Shown: positions 54,220 through 63,118 of the stretch, piece after piece
Layout of the letters: every line of letters starts with the position of its first letter
Numbering within the stretch: the first letter of the stretch is position 1
Assembly: GCF_013004645.1 (NCBI RefSeq)
Contig: NZ_JABEME010000012.1
Span: 1-64,000, forward strand
Direction: 5' to 3'
Length of the DNA stretch: 64,000 nucleotides
From: Stenotrophomonas africana
GTDB taxonomy: Bacteria > Pseudomonadota > Gammaproteobacteria > Xanthomonadales > Xanthomonadaceae
The notes under the pieces: model-generated
Told to the model about the DNA's origin: nothing
What the model saw: the letters and a program-made list of their open reading frames with translations, nothing else
Database searches by the model: none
Position numbers and translations under genes: made by a program

Positions 54220-56892
54220 ATGCCGCGTGCGTCGTCGTTCCGCCTGTTCCTGCCCTCGCTGTTGTTGACGCTGGTTGTTGCCGGCTGCGGCGACAAGGAT
54301 GCGAAGGCGCCGGCGACCACGGTCACCCAGCCGAGTGCGCAGGCCGCGGCCGCCGCCGATCCCGCCGCCGCGCCGTTGCTGGCGGCGCTGCAGAAGCAGC
54401 TCGACGGCTACCGCCGGATCATCGTGCTGCTGGCCGACGAGGAACAGCAGTCGGCCGCCGACCGCGGCACCTCCACGCGTGTGGGCCAGCAGCTGTTCCA
54501 CGATGGTCTGGAACAGCGCACGGCCATTGCCACACAGTTCGACGCGCTGCTGCGCGGCTCCAGTCCGCAGCGCTTCGCCACCCTCGGCACCGTGCTGGAC
54601 TACATCGAGTCGGCGCCGGAACTGTTCGACGCTGACCGCCTGGCCTTCCGCGAAGTGCTGCGTGATCTGCATGAGCGCATTGGCACGGATTCGTCGCTGT
54701 CGGCGGTGAAGCTGCACCAGCGCGTCGGCGGGGATCTGGAGGCGCTCGACGAGATCGAGCGCAACTACAACCAGGAGCTGACCCGCATCTTCAGCCGCTT
54801 CGAGCGCACCCGTGCCATCGAGCTGAAGCGTGAGAAATGGGACGACTACATCGCCCACCTGCACAAGGACTACAGCCGCGAAGCGATCCTGCGCGACTAT
54901 GGCGTGATCGAGCCGTACCCGATGTCGATGAAGGACAGCGACCGCGAGATCTTCGGCCGCGACCTGCCGGCAAAGACCGTGGTGCTGACCTTCGACGATG
55001 GCCCGCACAAGGCCTACACCGATGAAGTGGTGGCCATCCTCAAGCGCTATGACGTGCCGGGCGTGTTCTTCGAATTGGGCCGCAACCTGGGCAAGGTCGA
55101 GGCCGACGGCAAGGTCAGCCTTGGCCCGATGGCGAAGATCAGCCGCAACCTGATGGAAGAGGGCTATGCGGTCGGCAACCACAGCCTGACCCACGCCCAG
55201 CTGTCGCGCACCACAGGGGATGCGCTGCGCCAACAGGTACTCGACACCGACACGCTGCTGAAGGACGTCGACAGCAAGCGCGCGCCGCTGTTCCGCTTCC
55301 CGTATGGGGCGCGCAACGCCGAAGGCCTGCAGCTGCTCAACGAAGCCGGGCTGAAGTCGATCATGTGGAACATCGACTCGATGGACTGGGCCGACCCGGT
55401 GCCGGAGTCGATCGTGCAGCGCGTGCTCGACCAGGTGAACAAGGAACAGCGCGGCATCATCCTGTTCCACGACATCCACGACCGTGCGGTGAAGGCGCTG
55501 CCGCACATCCTCGACCGGCTGATCGCCGATGGCTACCAGTTCGCCGGCTGGAATGGCCGCGAGTTCACCGTTGCCCGCGCGCGCAAGGGCGAGGCCAGTG
55601 CCGCCACCGTGACCACCGGCTACGAGAAGTCCTGGGCGATCGTGGTCGGCATCGACACCTACGCCAAATGGCCGAAGCTGGAGTACGCCAGCCACGATGC
55701 GCAGGCGGTGGCCGATACCCTGACCGGGCAGTTCGGCTTCCCGTCCTCGCAGGTGATCGTGCTGAAGAACGAGCAGGCCACCCGCAACAACATCCTGGCC
55801 GCTTTCCACGACCGCCTGGCCGACGACCGCACCGGCAAGAACGATCGCGTGTTCGTGTTCTTCGCCGGCCACGGCGCGACCCGCCAGCTCGCCTCCGGGC
55901 GCGACCTCGGCTACATCATCCCGGTCGATTCGGATCCGAAGGAATTCGCCACCGACGCGATCGCGATGACCGACATCCAGAACATCGCCGAAAGCATGCA
56001 GGCCAAGCATGTGATGTTCGTGATGGATGCCTGCTACAGCGGCCTCGGCCTGACCCGTGGCGGCCCGTCGTCGTCGTCGTTCCTGCGCGAGAACGCGCGT
56101 CGCAGCGCGCGGCAGATGCTGACCGCCGGCGGTGCCGACCAGCAGGTGGCCGATGCCGGCCCGAACGGCCATTCGGTGTTTACCTGGGTGTTGCTGCAGG
56201 CGTTGGCCGGCAAGGGCGACCTCAACGGCGATGGCCTGATCACCGGTACCGAGCTGGCCGCCTACGTGGCGCCGGCGGTATCGGCGGTCTCGCACCAGAC
56301 CCCGGCCTTCGGCAGCCTGCCCGGTTCCCAGGGGGGCGAGTTCGTGTTCCAGGTGCCGGACAGCCAGGAATTCCTCAACGCTGATACGCGCCAGCTGACT
56401 GCCGATGCGATCGCGCTGAACAGCAAGGTGGATGCCGCCAGTGAAGCCAAGGGTGCCCAGGCGCCGGTAACCGTGGCCGATCTGCAGGGCGGCAAGGCCA
56501 AGCTGGTGGTGCCCACCGCCGGCCCGGCGTCCGACCGCCAGCGCGCACAGCAGGCCAACGACCGCGGCCTGCAGCTGTACCGCGAGAAGCAGTACGACGA
56601 GGCGGCCGCGCAGTTCACCGAGGCGCTGAAGCTGCGCCCGGACTTCGCCCAGGCCGCCAACAACCTCGGTTTCGTCTATTACCGTCAGCAGCGCTACGCC
56701 GAAGCGGCACGCTGGCTGGAGAACACGCTGAAGATCGACCCGTCGCGTGCGGTGGCCTATCTCAATCTGGGCGATGCCTACTTCAACGCCGGCGACAAGG
56801 CCAAGGCGAAGCAGGCCTACACGACTTACCTGGCGTTGCAGCCGCAGGGCAGTGGTGCCGCGCAGGCACGCGCGCAGCTGGAGAAACTCTAA
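54220..56892 (+). CDS. Lipoprotein fusing NodB deacetylase, caspase-like peptidase and TPRs
   Basis: 890 residues. Signal with lipobox VAGC (Cys23; Gly at +2, which favours the outer membrane). Residues 24-250: helical region. 251-450: NodB polysaccharide deacetylase with TFDDGP (257-262, catalytic Asp259 and metal Asp260), NHSLTH (His321, His325), RFPYGA (359-364) and LFHDIH (415-420). 468-740: C14 caspase-like domain with SWAIVVGIDTY, FFAGHG (His551) and DACYSG (Cys605). 773-890: about three TPRs. All catalytic residues of both enzymes are present. It lies between yidC and mnmE and ends 3 bp before mnmE, so the two are coupled. A peptidoglycan or polysaccharide substrate and a proteolytic target are both possible; neither is known. 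Confidence 0.9.
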   Translation: MPRASSFRLFLPSLLLTLVVAGCGDKDAKAPATTVTQPSAQAAAAADPAAAPLLAALQKQLDGYRRIIVLLADEEQQSAADRGTSTRVGQQLFHDGLEQRTAIATQFDALLRGSSPQRFATLGTVLDYIESAPELFDADRLAFREVLRDLHERIGTDSSLSAVKLHQRVGGDLEALDEIERNYNQELTRIFSRFERTRAIELKREKWDDYIAHLHKDYSREAILRDYGVIEPYPMSMKDSDREIFGRDLPAKTVVLTFDDGPHKAYTDEVVAILKRYDVPGVFFELGRNLGKVEADGKVSLGPMAKISRNLMEEGYAVGNHSLTHAQLSRTTGDALRQQVLDTDTLLKDVDSKRAPLFRFPYGARNAEGLQLLNEAGLKSIMWNIDSMDWADPVPESIVQRVLDQVNKEQRGIILFHDIHDRAVKALPHILDRLIADGYQFAGWNGREFTVARARKGEASAATVTTGYEKSWAIVVGIDTYAKWPKLEYASHDAQAVADTLTGQFGFPSSQVIVLKNEQATRNNILAAFHDRLADDRTGKNDRVFVFFAGHGATRQLASGRDLGYIIPVDSDPKEFATDAIAMTDIQNIAESMQAKHVMFVMDACYSGLGLTRGGPSSSSFLRENARRSARQMLTAGGADQQVADAGPNGHSVFTWVLLQALAGKGDLNGDGLITGTELAAYVAPAVSAVSHQTPAFGSLPGSQGGEFVFQVPDSQEFLNADTRQLTADAIALNSKVDAASEAKGAQAPVTVADLQGGKAKLVVPTAGPASDRQRAQQANDRGLQLYREKQYDEAAAQFTEALKLRPDFAQAANNLGFVYYRQQRYAEAARWLENTLKIDPSRAVAYLNLGDAYFNAGDKAKAKQAYTTYLALQPQGSGAAQARAQLEKL

Positions 56893-56895
56893 ACC

Positions 56896-58245
56896 ATGAA
56901 CGACGCGATCCGCACCGACACCATCGTGGCCATCGCCAGCGCACCGGGCGCTGGCGGTGTCGGCCTGCTGCGCCTGTCCGGTCCGCGCGCAGCGGCCATC
57001 GCCAACGCGTTGGGTGCGCCTGCACTGCGCCCGCGCCACGCGCACTACGCGCGCCTGCGCGACGCCGATGGCGAAGTCATCGACGATGGCATCGTGCTGT
57101 GGTTCCCGGCACCGAACAGCTTCACCGGCGAAGAGGTGGTGGAACTGCAGGGCCATGGCAGCCCCGTGCTGCTGCAGCAACTGGTTGCGCGCTGCATCGC
57201 GCTCGGTGCGCGCCAGGCGCGGCCGGGTGAGTTCAGTGAACGGGCATTCCTCAACAGCAAGCTCGACCTGGCCCAGGCCGAGGCCATCGCCGACCTGATC
57301 GCCGCGGGCGACAACCGCGCCGCGCGCGCGGCGCGTCGCTCGCTGGATGGCGTGTTCTCGCGCCGCATCGACGCCGTGGTCGAGCAGCTGGTTCTGCTGC
57401 GCATCCACGTGGAAGCGGCCATCGACTTCGCCGACGAACCGCTGGATACCCTCGGTGGCGCGCAGGTGCGGCGTGGTCTGGAACAGGCGCGCAGCGACCT
57501 TGGCCTGCTCCGCCGCGACGCCGAACGCGGTCGTCGCCTGCGCGATGGCCTGCATGCGGTGCTGATCGGCCCGCCGAACGCCGGCAAGAGCTCACTGCTC
57601 AATGCATTGGCCGGTAGTGAACGCGCCATCGTCACCGACATCGCCGGCACCACCCGCGACACTTTGCGCGAGACCATCCGCCTGGATGGCCTGGAGCTGA
57701 CCCTGGTCGACACCGCTGGCCTTCGCGACGGCGGTGACGCCATCGAACGCGAAGGCATGCGCCGCGCCCACGTGGAAATCGAGCGCACCGACCTGGCGCT
57801 GATCGTGCTGGACGCGCGCGATCCGGCGGCTGGTGAAGCGGCGCTGGGAGAGGCCGTGGCGGCGGTGCCGCACAAGGTCTACATCCACAACAAGTCGGAC
57901 CTGCTGGATGCGTTGCCGGTGCTGGACGATCCGGATCGCGTGTTCGTCTCGGCAGCCACCGGTGCTGGCCTGGAAGACCTGCATGCGCGCCTGCGTTCGA
58001 TTGCCTCGGCCGGGGCAGGGGAGCAGGTGGATGGCGAGTTCTCCGCGCGTACGCGCCATGTGGATGCGATCGAGCGTGCGCAGGAACACGCGCAGCGTGC
58101 CGATGGCGAGCTTGTACACGAGCACCTGGAACTGGCCGCCGAGGAACTGCGGCTGGCGCATGAGGCGCTGGGCGAGATCACCGGGCAGATGAGCGCCGAT
58201 GACCTGCTGGGAAGGATCTTCTCCAGTTTCTGCATCGGGAAGTAA
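56896..58245 (+). CDS. mnmE: tRNA modification GTPase MnmE
   Basis: 449 residues. With MnmG it installs the cmnm5 group on wobble U34. The N-terminal folate-binding part runs to about 120 ([20 protein letters not shown]). The G domain has [14 protein letters not shown] (P-loop, about 224-237), DIAGTTRD (about 252-259), DTAG and NKSD. The protein ends FCIGK, with the catalytic Cys. It begins only 3 bases after the lipoprotein gene. mnmG is not in the window. Confidence 0.98.
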   Translation: MNDAIRTDTIVAIASAPGAGGVGLLRLSGPRAAAIANALGAPALRPRHAHYARLRDADGEVIDDGIVLWFPAPNSFTGEEVVELQGHGSPVLLQQLVARCIALGARQARPGEFSERAFLNSKLDLAQAEAIADLIAAGDNRAARAARRSLDGVFSRRIDAVVEQLVLLRIHVEAAIDFADEPLDTLGGAQVRRGLEQARSDLGLLRRDAERGRRLRDGLHAVLIGPPNAGKSSLLNALAGSERAIVTDIAGTTRDTLRETIRLDGLELTLVDTAGLRDGGDAIEREGMRRAHVEIERTDLALIVLDARDPAAGEAALGEAVAAVPHKVYIHNKSDLLDALPVLDDPDRVFVSAATGAGLEDLHARLRSIASAGAGEQVDGEFSARTRHVDAIERAQEHAQRADGELVHEHLELAAEELRLAHEALGEITGQMSADDLLGRIFSSFCIGK

Positions 58246-58309
58246 CTGTAGAGCCGAGCCCATGCTCGGCTGTTCTACCCGTCAGCCGAGCATGGGCTCG
58301 GCTCTACAG
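58246..58309. repeat. SMAG REP inverted pair
   Basis: GTAGAGCCGAGCCCATGCTC faces GAGCATGGGCTCGGCTCTAC right after mnmE. The halves are perfect reverse complements over at least 20 bases. Confidence 0.88.
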
Positions 58310-58382
58310 GTGCAGGCTTCCCCCACCTGTCACATTGCCGCCGCATACTGACGCCCATCACATACCGCTTGGGGAAGTCGCA

Positions 58383-59498
58383 GTGAAGTCGTGGGGTTGT
58401 GCGTTGCTGTTGTCGCTGGCCGTGGCACCATCGGTGGCCATGAGTGCCGAATCTTCCACCCCGGCCGGCCACAAGGTGTCGGTCTATGGCCACCGCGGCG
58501 CAAGCGCGCTGCTGCCCGAGCACACCCTGGCGGCCTATGCGCAGGCCATTGCCGATGGCGCTGACTACATCGAACCGGACCTGGTGATGACCAGGGACGG
58601 GGTGATGGTGGCCCGCCACGAGAACGAGATCGGGGGCACTACCGATGTCGCCTCGCATCCCGAATTCGCCAGCCGCCGCACCAGCAAGGTCATCGATGGG
58701 CAGAAGGTCGACGGCTGGTTCACCGAAGACTTCACCCTGGCCGAGCTGAAGACCCTGTACGCGCGCGAGCGCCTGCCGGAACTGCGCGGCACCGCCTATG
58801 ACGGCCAGTTCCGCATCGCCAGCCTGGACGAGATCCTCGCATTCCTTGTCCAGCAGGCCGGGCGTGCCAACCGCGGCATCGGCCTGGTGCCGGAGATCAA
58901 GCATCCGACCTACTTCCAGTCGATCGGCCTGCCGATGGAAGACAAGCTCCTGACCGCGCTGCGTGGCAACGCGTATACCAACGTCGGCCCGGTCACCATC
59001 CAGTCGTTCGAGACCGCGAACCTGCGCTACCTGCGCGGCAAGATCCCGCGCGGCAGCAACATCCGCCTGCTGCAGCTGCTGTGGAAGGGCGACACCCAGC
59101 CGGCCGACATCGCCAAGGCCGGTGGCACGCTGACCTACGCGCAGATGATGACCCCGGCCGGACTGAAGGACATCGCCAGCTACGCCGACAGCATCGGCCC
59201 GGAACTGCGCTCGATCATTCCGCTGGATGCCAAGGGCGCGCTGAGCACTCCGACCACGCTGGTACAGGACGCACATGCAGTGGGCCTGATGGTGATTCCG
59301 TACACCTTCCGTCCGGAGAACCACTTCCAGGCCAGCAACCTGCGCAAGGGTGCCGACAGTGCGCGCAATGCCGAGGGATCGATCGCCGAAATGCGTGCCT
59401 ATCTGGCTACTGGCATCGATGCCTTCTTCACCGATGACCCGGCGCTGGGCCGGCAGGCGGTGGATGGCATGAGCGCGGCGGGGAATGCGGCGAACTGA
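58383..59498 (+). CDS. glpQ: Secreted glycerophosphodiester phosphodiesterase
   Basis: 371 residues from the GTG at 58383, preceded by TTGGGGAAG; this start gives the signal peptide (CALLLSLAVAPSVAMSAE), whereas earlier ATG codons do not. It cleaves glycerophosphodiesters to glycerol 3-phosphate and an alcohol in the periplasm. GDPD features: YGHRGASALLPEHTLAAY (catalytic His about 36), the metal-binding EPDLVMTRDGVMVARHE (about 63-79), EIKHP and TDDPAL at the end. The glpT transporter is not adjacent. Confidence 0.93.
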   Translation: MKSWGCALLLSLAVAPSVAMSAESSTPAGHKVSVYGHRGASALLPEHTLAAYAQAIADGADYIEPDLVMTRDGVMVARHENEIGGTTDVASHPEFASRRTSKVIDGQKVDGWFTEDFTLAELKTLYARERLPELRGTAYDGQFRIASLDEILAFLVQQAGRANRGIGLVPEIKHPTYFQSIGLPMEDKLLTALRGNAYTNVGPVTIQSFETANLRYLRGKIPRGSNIRLLQLLWKGDTQPADIAKAGGTLTYAQMMTPAGLKDIASYADSIGPELRSIIPLDAKGALSTPTTLVQDAHAVGLMVIPYTFRPENHFQASNLRKGADSARNAEGSIAEMRAYLATGIDAFFTDDPALGRQAVDGMSAAGNAAN

Positions 59499-59506
59499 CG
59501 GGCTCT

Positions 59507-59602
59507 GGTAGGTGCCAACCTTGGTTGGCACACAACAACCGTGCCGACCAAGGTCGGCCACTACCGGCTCATGAGGTTGCCGGCCAGCGGCCGGCACTAC
59601 CG
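59507..59602. repeat. REP cluster (GTAGG/GTAGT units)
   Basis: Three units: GGTAGGTGCCAACC / GGTTGGCAC (59507-59531), GTGCCGACC / GGTCGGCCACTACC (59541-59564) and GCCGGCCAGCGGCCGGCACT with ACC (59580-59602). They lie between the convergent glpQ and rhomboid genes. Confidence 0.75.
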
Positions 59603-59607
59603 TCATT

Positions 59608-60378
59608 TCAACTGCGCGGCTCGCCCGGCCGGCGGAACGGGATCACCACGTAGTCCTGGCCTTCGCGCGGCTGCCACAGCACCGGCACGCGCTGCGGTGA
59701 CGGCGGCTCCAGCTCATCGTCGGCCAGCGGTTCGATGTCTTCTTCCTCGTCTTCCCAGCTGTAGCGCGGGCGCGGCGGCAGCGGGTCGGCATTGCGGAAC
59801 AGCAGCGCGGCGATGATGCCGGCGAAGGCGCCGCCCATGTGCGACTGCCAGGACACGCCGTCGGCGTGCGGCAGGATGGTCATCAGCATGCCGCCGTAGA
59901 ACAGCATGCCGATCAGGCCGGTGGCGATCGCCGCGCGATCGCGGCGCAGCAGGCCCAGGCTGGCCAGCAGGAACATCAGGCCGTGGGTTACGCCGCTGGC
60001 GCCCAGGTGCACGCTACCCGGATTGCCCAGCATCCACGCGCCGATGCCCGAGCCCAGCCACAGCAGGGGCAGGGCGCGCACGGTGGCTTTCGGGTAGACG
60101 CTGCCGGCAAGGGTGCCAAGGATCAGGATGGCGATGCTGTTGGCGGCAATGTGCTCGACCGAGGCATGCAGCATCGGGCCGCCGATCAGGCCAAGCAGGC
60201 CCTTGGCTTCCAGCGGTGCGACCGCCCACGGCCGCCAGTCGAAGGTCCCTTGCAGGGCGAACACGGCCACCAGCACCAGCACGGCGGCCAGGCTGACATT
60301 GAACGCCCGCAGGATGCGCGAGCGGTCATTGCGGGGGGCCGGCACGTCGCCAGCGGGCAGGGGCGCGTTGTTGTTCAT
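59608..60378 (-). CDS. Rhomboid-family intramembrane serine protease
   Basis: 256 residues with six hydrophobic segments between about 25 and 195. The catalytic pair is visible: Ser128 in LGASGVTHG and His180 in SWQSHMGGAFAG. HASVEHIAANS (about 72-82) is the conserved loop/TM2 His-Asn pattern. The C-terminus is a soluble acidic tail (WEDEEEDIEPLADDELEPP) absent from GlpG. It cuts membrane-anchored substrates in the inner membrane. Monocistronic. Confidence 0.9.
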   Translation of the reverse strand: MNNNAPLPAGDVPAPRNDRSRILRAFNVSLAAVLVLVAVFALQGTFDWRPWAVAPLEAKGLLGLIGGPMLHASVEHIAANSIAILILGTLAGSVYPKATVRALPLLWLGSGIGAWMLGNPGSVHLGASGVTHGLMFLLASLGLLRRDRAAIATGLIGMLFYGGMLMTILPHADGVSWQSHMGGAFAGIIAALLFRNADPLPPRPRYSWEDEEEDIEPLADDELEPPSPQRVPVLWQPREGQDYVVIPFRRPGEPRS

Positions 60379-60471
60379 ACCTCAGCAATGGCGGTGGTTG
60401 GTGCGAAACCAAGGCCACCGCTGCGGGAGAGTGGGTGCGGCCGGCGGGACAATCCCGCCGGCCGGCCGTGA

Positions 60472-61434
60472 TCAGGCGTGGCCGGAGCCTTCCTTCGGCG
60501 GGTACTTCAGGCTCAGGACCACGGTGGCGGCGATGATCACCGCAACCACGCCCAGCGACACCGGGGTCGGGATCTTGAACAGGTCGATGATCATCATCTT
60601 GATGCCGATGAAGCCCAGCACCAGCGCCAGCCCGTACGGCAACAGGTGGAAGCGGTCGGCCATGCCGGCCAGCAGGAAGAACATCGCACGCAGGCCCAGC
60701 ACCGCGAACACGTTGGAGGTGAGCACGATGAACGGGTCGGTGGTGATCGCGAAGATCGCCGGGATGCTGTCCACCGCGAAGATCACGTCGGTGACCGCGA
60801 TCAGGATCAGCACCGCGAACAGCGGGGTGAACCAGCGCACGCCATCGCGCTTCACGCTCAGTGCATTGCCGGCGTAATCCGGCAGCAGGCGCAGGTGCTT
60901 GCGCATCCAGCGCAGCGCCGGGTTGGCCTCCAGGTCCGGCTCCTGGCCAGCGGCGAACCACATCTTCCAGCCGGTGAACAGCAGGAAGGCACCGAACACA
61001 TAGAGCAGCCAATGGAACTGGGTGATCAGCACGCTGCCGGCGAAGATCATGATCGTACGCAGCACGATCGCGCCCAGGATGCCGATGATCAGCACCTTCT
61101 GGCGCTGTTCCTCCGGTACCGCGAAGTAGCTCATGATCATCAGGAAGACAAAGATGTTGTCGACCGCCAGCGCCTTTTCGACCAGGTAGCCGGTCAGGAA
61201 CTCGAGGCCGACCTTGTTGGCCACCACCTGGCCGGCGGTCTCATTCAGGTAGTACCAGAGGCCCGCATTGAACAGCAGGGCCAGCGCGACCCAGCCGATG
61301 GACCACCACAGGGCCTCCTTGAAGGTGACCTTGTGCGGTCCACCATGGCGCATCAACACGAGGTCGACCAGCAGGGCGATGACCACCACCGCTGCGAAGC
61401 CGCCCCACAACCACACGTTACCGATCGTCTGCAT
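60472..61434 (-). CDS. TerC/Alx-family membrane protein (metal exporter)
   Basis: 320 residues from the ATG at 61434. Nine or so membrane helices include the two family motifs EKALAVDNIFVFLMI (about 71-85) and TDVIFAVDSIPAIFAI (about 199-214), with acidic residues inside the membrane. E. coli Alx and related proteins export manganese. The upstream leader carries a yybP-ykoY riboswitch (61508-61640), which strongly supports a manganese role here. Divergent from the RlmI-like gene. Confidence 0.92.
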   Translation of the reverse strand: MQTIGNVWLWGGFAAVVVIALLVDLVLMRHGGPHKVTFKEALWWSIGWVALALLFNAGLWYYLNETAGQVVANKVGLEFLTGYLVEKALAVDNIFVFLMIMSYFAVPEEQRQKVLIIGILGAIVLRTIMIFAGSVLITQFHWLLYVFGAFLLFTGWKMWFAAGQEPDLEANPALRWMRKHLRLLPDYAGNALSVKRDGVRWFTPLFAVLILIAVTDVIFAVDSIPAIFAITTDPFIVLTSNVFAVLGLRAMFFLLAGMADRFHLLPYGLALVLGFIGIKMMIIDLFKIPTPVSLGVVAVIIAATVVLSLKYPPKEGSGHA

Positions 61435-61507
61435 TGGGAATGTCCGTTGGAAAGATGAATGCCAGGCCGGACGGCGAGGATCTGCAACGGAGGATCGGGA
61501 GGGGGAT

Positions 61508-61640
61508 CCAGGGACAGAGCTTCGCCAGTACGGCGAAGGTCTCGCTCGCAGTTCCAGTCGGCTGGAACTGCCGTTGCACCGGAGCCTGCGGGCTCGAAAT
61601 GACGGCGACAACGTCTGGGAGCTACTCCCCTTCTGGCGCC
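61508..61640 (-). promoter_or_regulatory. yybP-ykoY manganese riboswitch
   Basis: On the minus strand the aptamer's two conserved parts are both present: AGAAGGGGAGTAGC (61621-61634) at the 5' side and GCGAGACCTTCGCC (61532-61545) pairing with GGCGAAG (61520-61526) at the 3' side, with a variable stem-loop pair (GTTGTCGCCGTCATTTCG) between. It ends about 75 bases before the TerC ATG. In alx and mntP such switches turn expression on with Mn2+. Confidence 0.8.
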
Positions 61641-61697
61641 GATTCTGCCGTCTGGCCGGGCCGCCGTCAAATGCCGGAGGGTTGGCGCCGGATCTCT

Positions 61698-61726
61698 GGT
61701 AGTTGCCAACCTTGGTTGGCATACCC
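61698..61726. repeat. REP unit (GTAG head)
   Basis: GGTAGTTGCCAACC TT GGTTGGCATACCC, a single palindrome between the TerC riboswitch and the RlmI-like gene. Confidence 0.65.
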
Positions 61727-61730
61727 GCCG

Positions 61731-61758
61731 GGGTCAGAGCCGCTGCGGGGATCTGACC
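61731..61758. repeat. GGGGTCAGAGCC-type palindrome
   Basis: GGGGTCAGAGCCGCTGCGGG then GATCTGACC; related to 147-184 with a shorter loop. With the riboswitch and REP it fills the 349-base gap before the methyltransferase. Confidence 0.5.
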
Positions 61759-61783
61759 GCGATGCCCGGTTTACAATAGGTGG

Positions 61784-62953
61784 ATGAATACCCCCCTTCC
61801 GATTGTCCGCCTCAAGAATGCGTGGCGCTCCAGCCACCCGTGGATCTTCCAGAAACTGGTCGAGAAGCCGACCGTCCGGCCCAAGCCCGGCTCCATCGTC
61901 GACGTGGTCGGCATTGATGGCGAGTTCATTGGCCGCGGGTTCTACAACGGGCATTCGCGCATTGCCGTGCGCATCCTCGAAACCGATCAGAACGTGCCGG
62001 TGGATGCCGGCTGGTTCTCGCGCAAGATCGCCCAGGCGGTGTCGCTGCGCCGTGAGGTGCTCAAGCTCGACGCGGTGTCCGACGCCTGGCGCGTGGTACA
62101 CAGCGAAGGCGACGGCCTGTCCGGCCTGGTGGTGGATCGCTACGGCGACCTGGTGGTGGTCGAGTTCTTCGCCGCCGGCATGTTCCGCCACCGCGAGTGG
62201 ATCTACGACGCGCTGCGCGAGCAGTTCCCGGGTTGCCGCTTCCACAGCTTCGCCGACGAACACGTGCAGAAGCAGGAAAGCTTCGATTTCCACGGCAACA
62301 CCACCACCGAAGCGTCGGTGATCACCGAGTACGGCATCAAGTTCCGCGCCGACCCGGCCGGTGCGCACAAGACCGGTTTCTTCGCCGACCAGCGCGAGAA
62401 CCGCGAGTGGCTGAGCCAGCAGGTGGAAGGCAAGAGCGTGCTGGACCTGTGCTGCAACACCGGCGGTTTCGCTGTGTACGCAGCAGCGCGCGGCGCATCG
62501 GACGTGGTCGGCATCGACATCGATGAGGACGTCATCCAGATCGCCAAGGGCAATTCGCGCCTGAACAACGTGCGCCCGAAGTTCGTCCAGTCCGACATCT
62601 TCCCGTGGCTGCGCGACGCCGCCAACCGCGGCGAGCAGTACGACGTGGTGATCCTGGACCCGGCGAAGATGACCCGCGACCGCGACCAGATCATCACCGC
62701 GCTGAAGAAGTACCTGGACATGAACAAGCTGGCGCTGGGCGTAGTCAAGCCGGGCGGCCTGTTCGCCACCTTCTCGTGCACCGGCCTGGTGGCCGAGGAC
62801 CAGTTCCTCGACATGCTGCGCCGCGCGGCCTACTTCTCCGGCCGCACGATCCAGATCCTGAAGGTCGCTGGTGCGGGTCCGGACCATCCGTTCATGGCCC
62901 ACGTGCAGGAATCGCGTTACCTGAAGGCCGTGTTCTGCCGCGTGGTGGACTGA
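61784..62953 (+). CDS. Class I 23S rRNA methyltransferase (RlmI-like)
   Basis: 389 residues. The N-terminal PUA-like domain has AWRSSHPWIFQ and GRGFYNGHSRIAVRIL (about 13-68). The SAM-binding domain has SVLDLCCNTGGFAVYAAARG (about 217-236, motif I), then GIDIDEDVI and VILDPAKMTRD (about 287-297). FADQRENREWL and SCTGLV are shared with RlmI/YwbD proteins that form m5C in 23S rRNA. The precise target cannot be fixed from sequence. Single gene after the REP-rich gap. Confidence 0.9.
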   Translation: MNTPLPIVRLKNAWRSSHPWIFQKLVEKPTVRPKPGSIVDVVGIDGEFIGRGFYNGHSRIAVRILETDQNVPVDAGWFSRKIAQAVSLRREVLKLDAVSDAWRVVHSEGDGLSGLVVDRYGDLVVVEFFAAGMFRHREWIYDALREQFPGCRFHSFADEHVQKQESFDFHGNTTTEASVITEYGIKFRADPAGAHKTGFFADQRENREWLSQQVEGKSVLDLCCNTGGFAVYAAARGASDVVGIDIDEDVIQIAKGNSRLNNVRPKFVQSDIFPWLRDAANRGEQYDVVILDPAKMTRDRDQIITALKKYLDMNKLALGVVKPGGLFATFSCTGLVAEDQFLDMLRRAAYFSGRTIQILKVAGAGPDHPFMAHVQESRYLKAVFCRVVD

Positions 62954-62960
62954 TTCCAAC

Positions 62961-63030
62961 CTGTAGAGTCGAGCCATGCTCGACTCGCGCGGTCCTTGAT
63001 CAGATCAGTCGAGCATGGCTCGACTCTACA
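62961..63030. repeat. SMAG REP inverted pair
   Basis: GTAGAGTCGAGCCATGCTCG faces CGAGCATGGCTCGACTCTAC, each with a perfect partner. It lies between the convergent RlmI-like and membrane protein genes. Confidence 0.88.
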
Positions 63031-63118
63031 AATCAATGGGCCCCGGGCCTGCAGCGCCAGGGAATGGTCCATGCGCAAGGCCATTGTCCTGCCCGGTTGA
63101 GCACCGGCGGCGCGCACC

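Noticed and set aside
52930..57555. A 1541-codon open frame on the minus strand across yidC, the lipoprotein gene and mnmE
   Set aside because: It is antisense to three well-supported genes; long antisense frames are expected in high-GC DNA. No family motifs.
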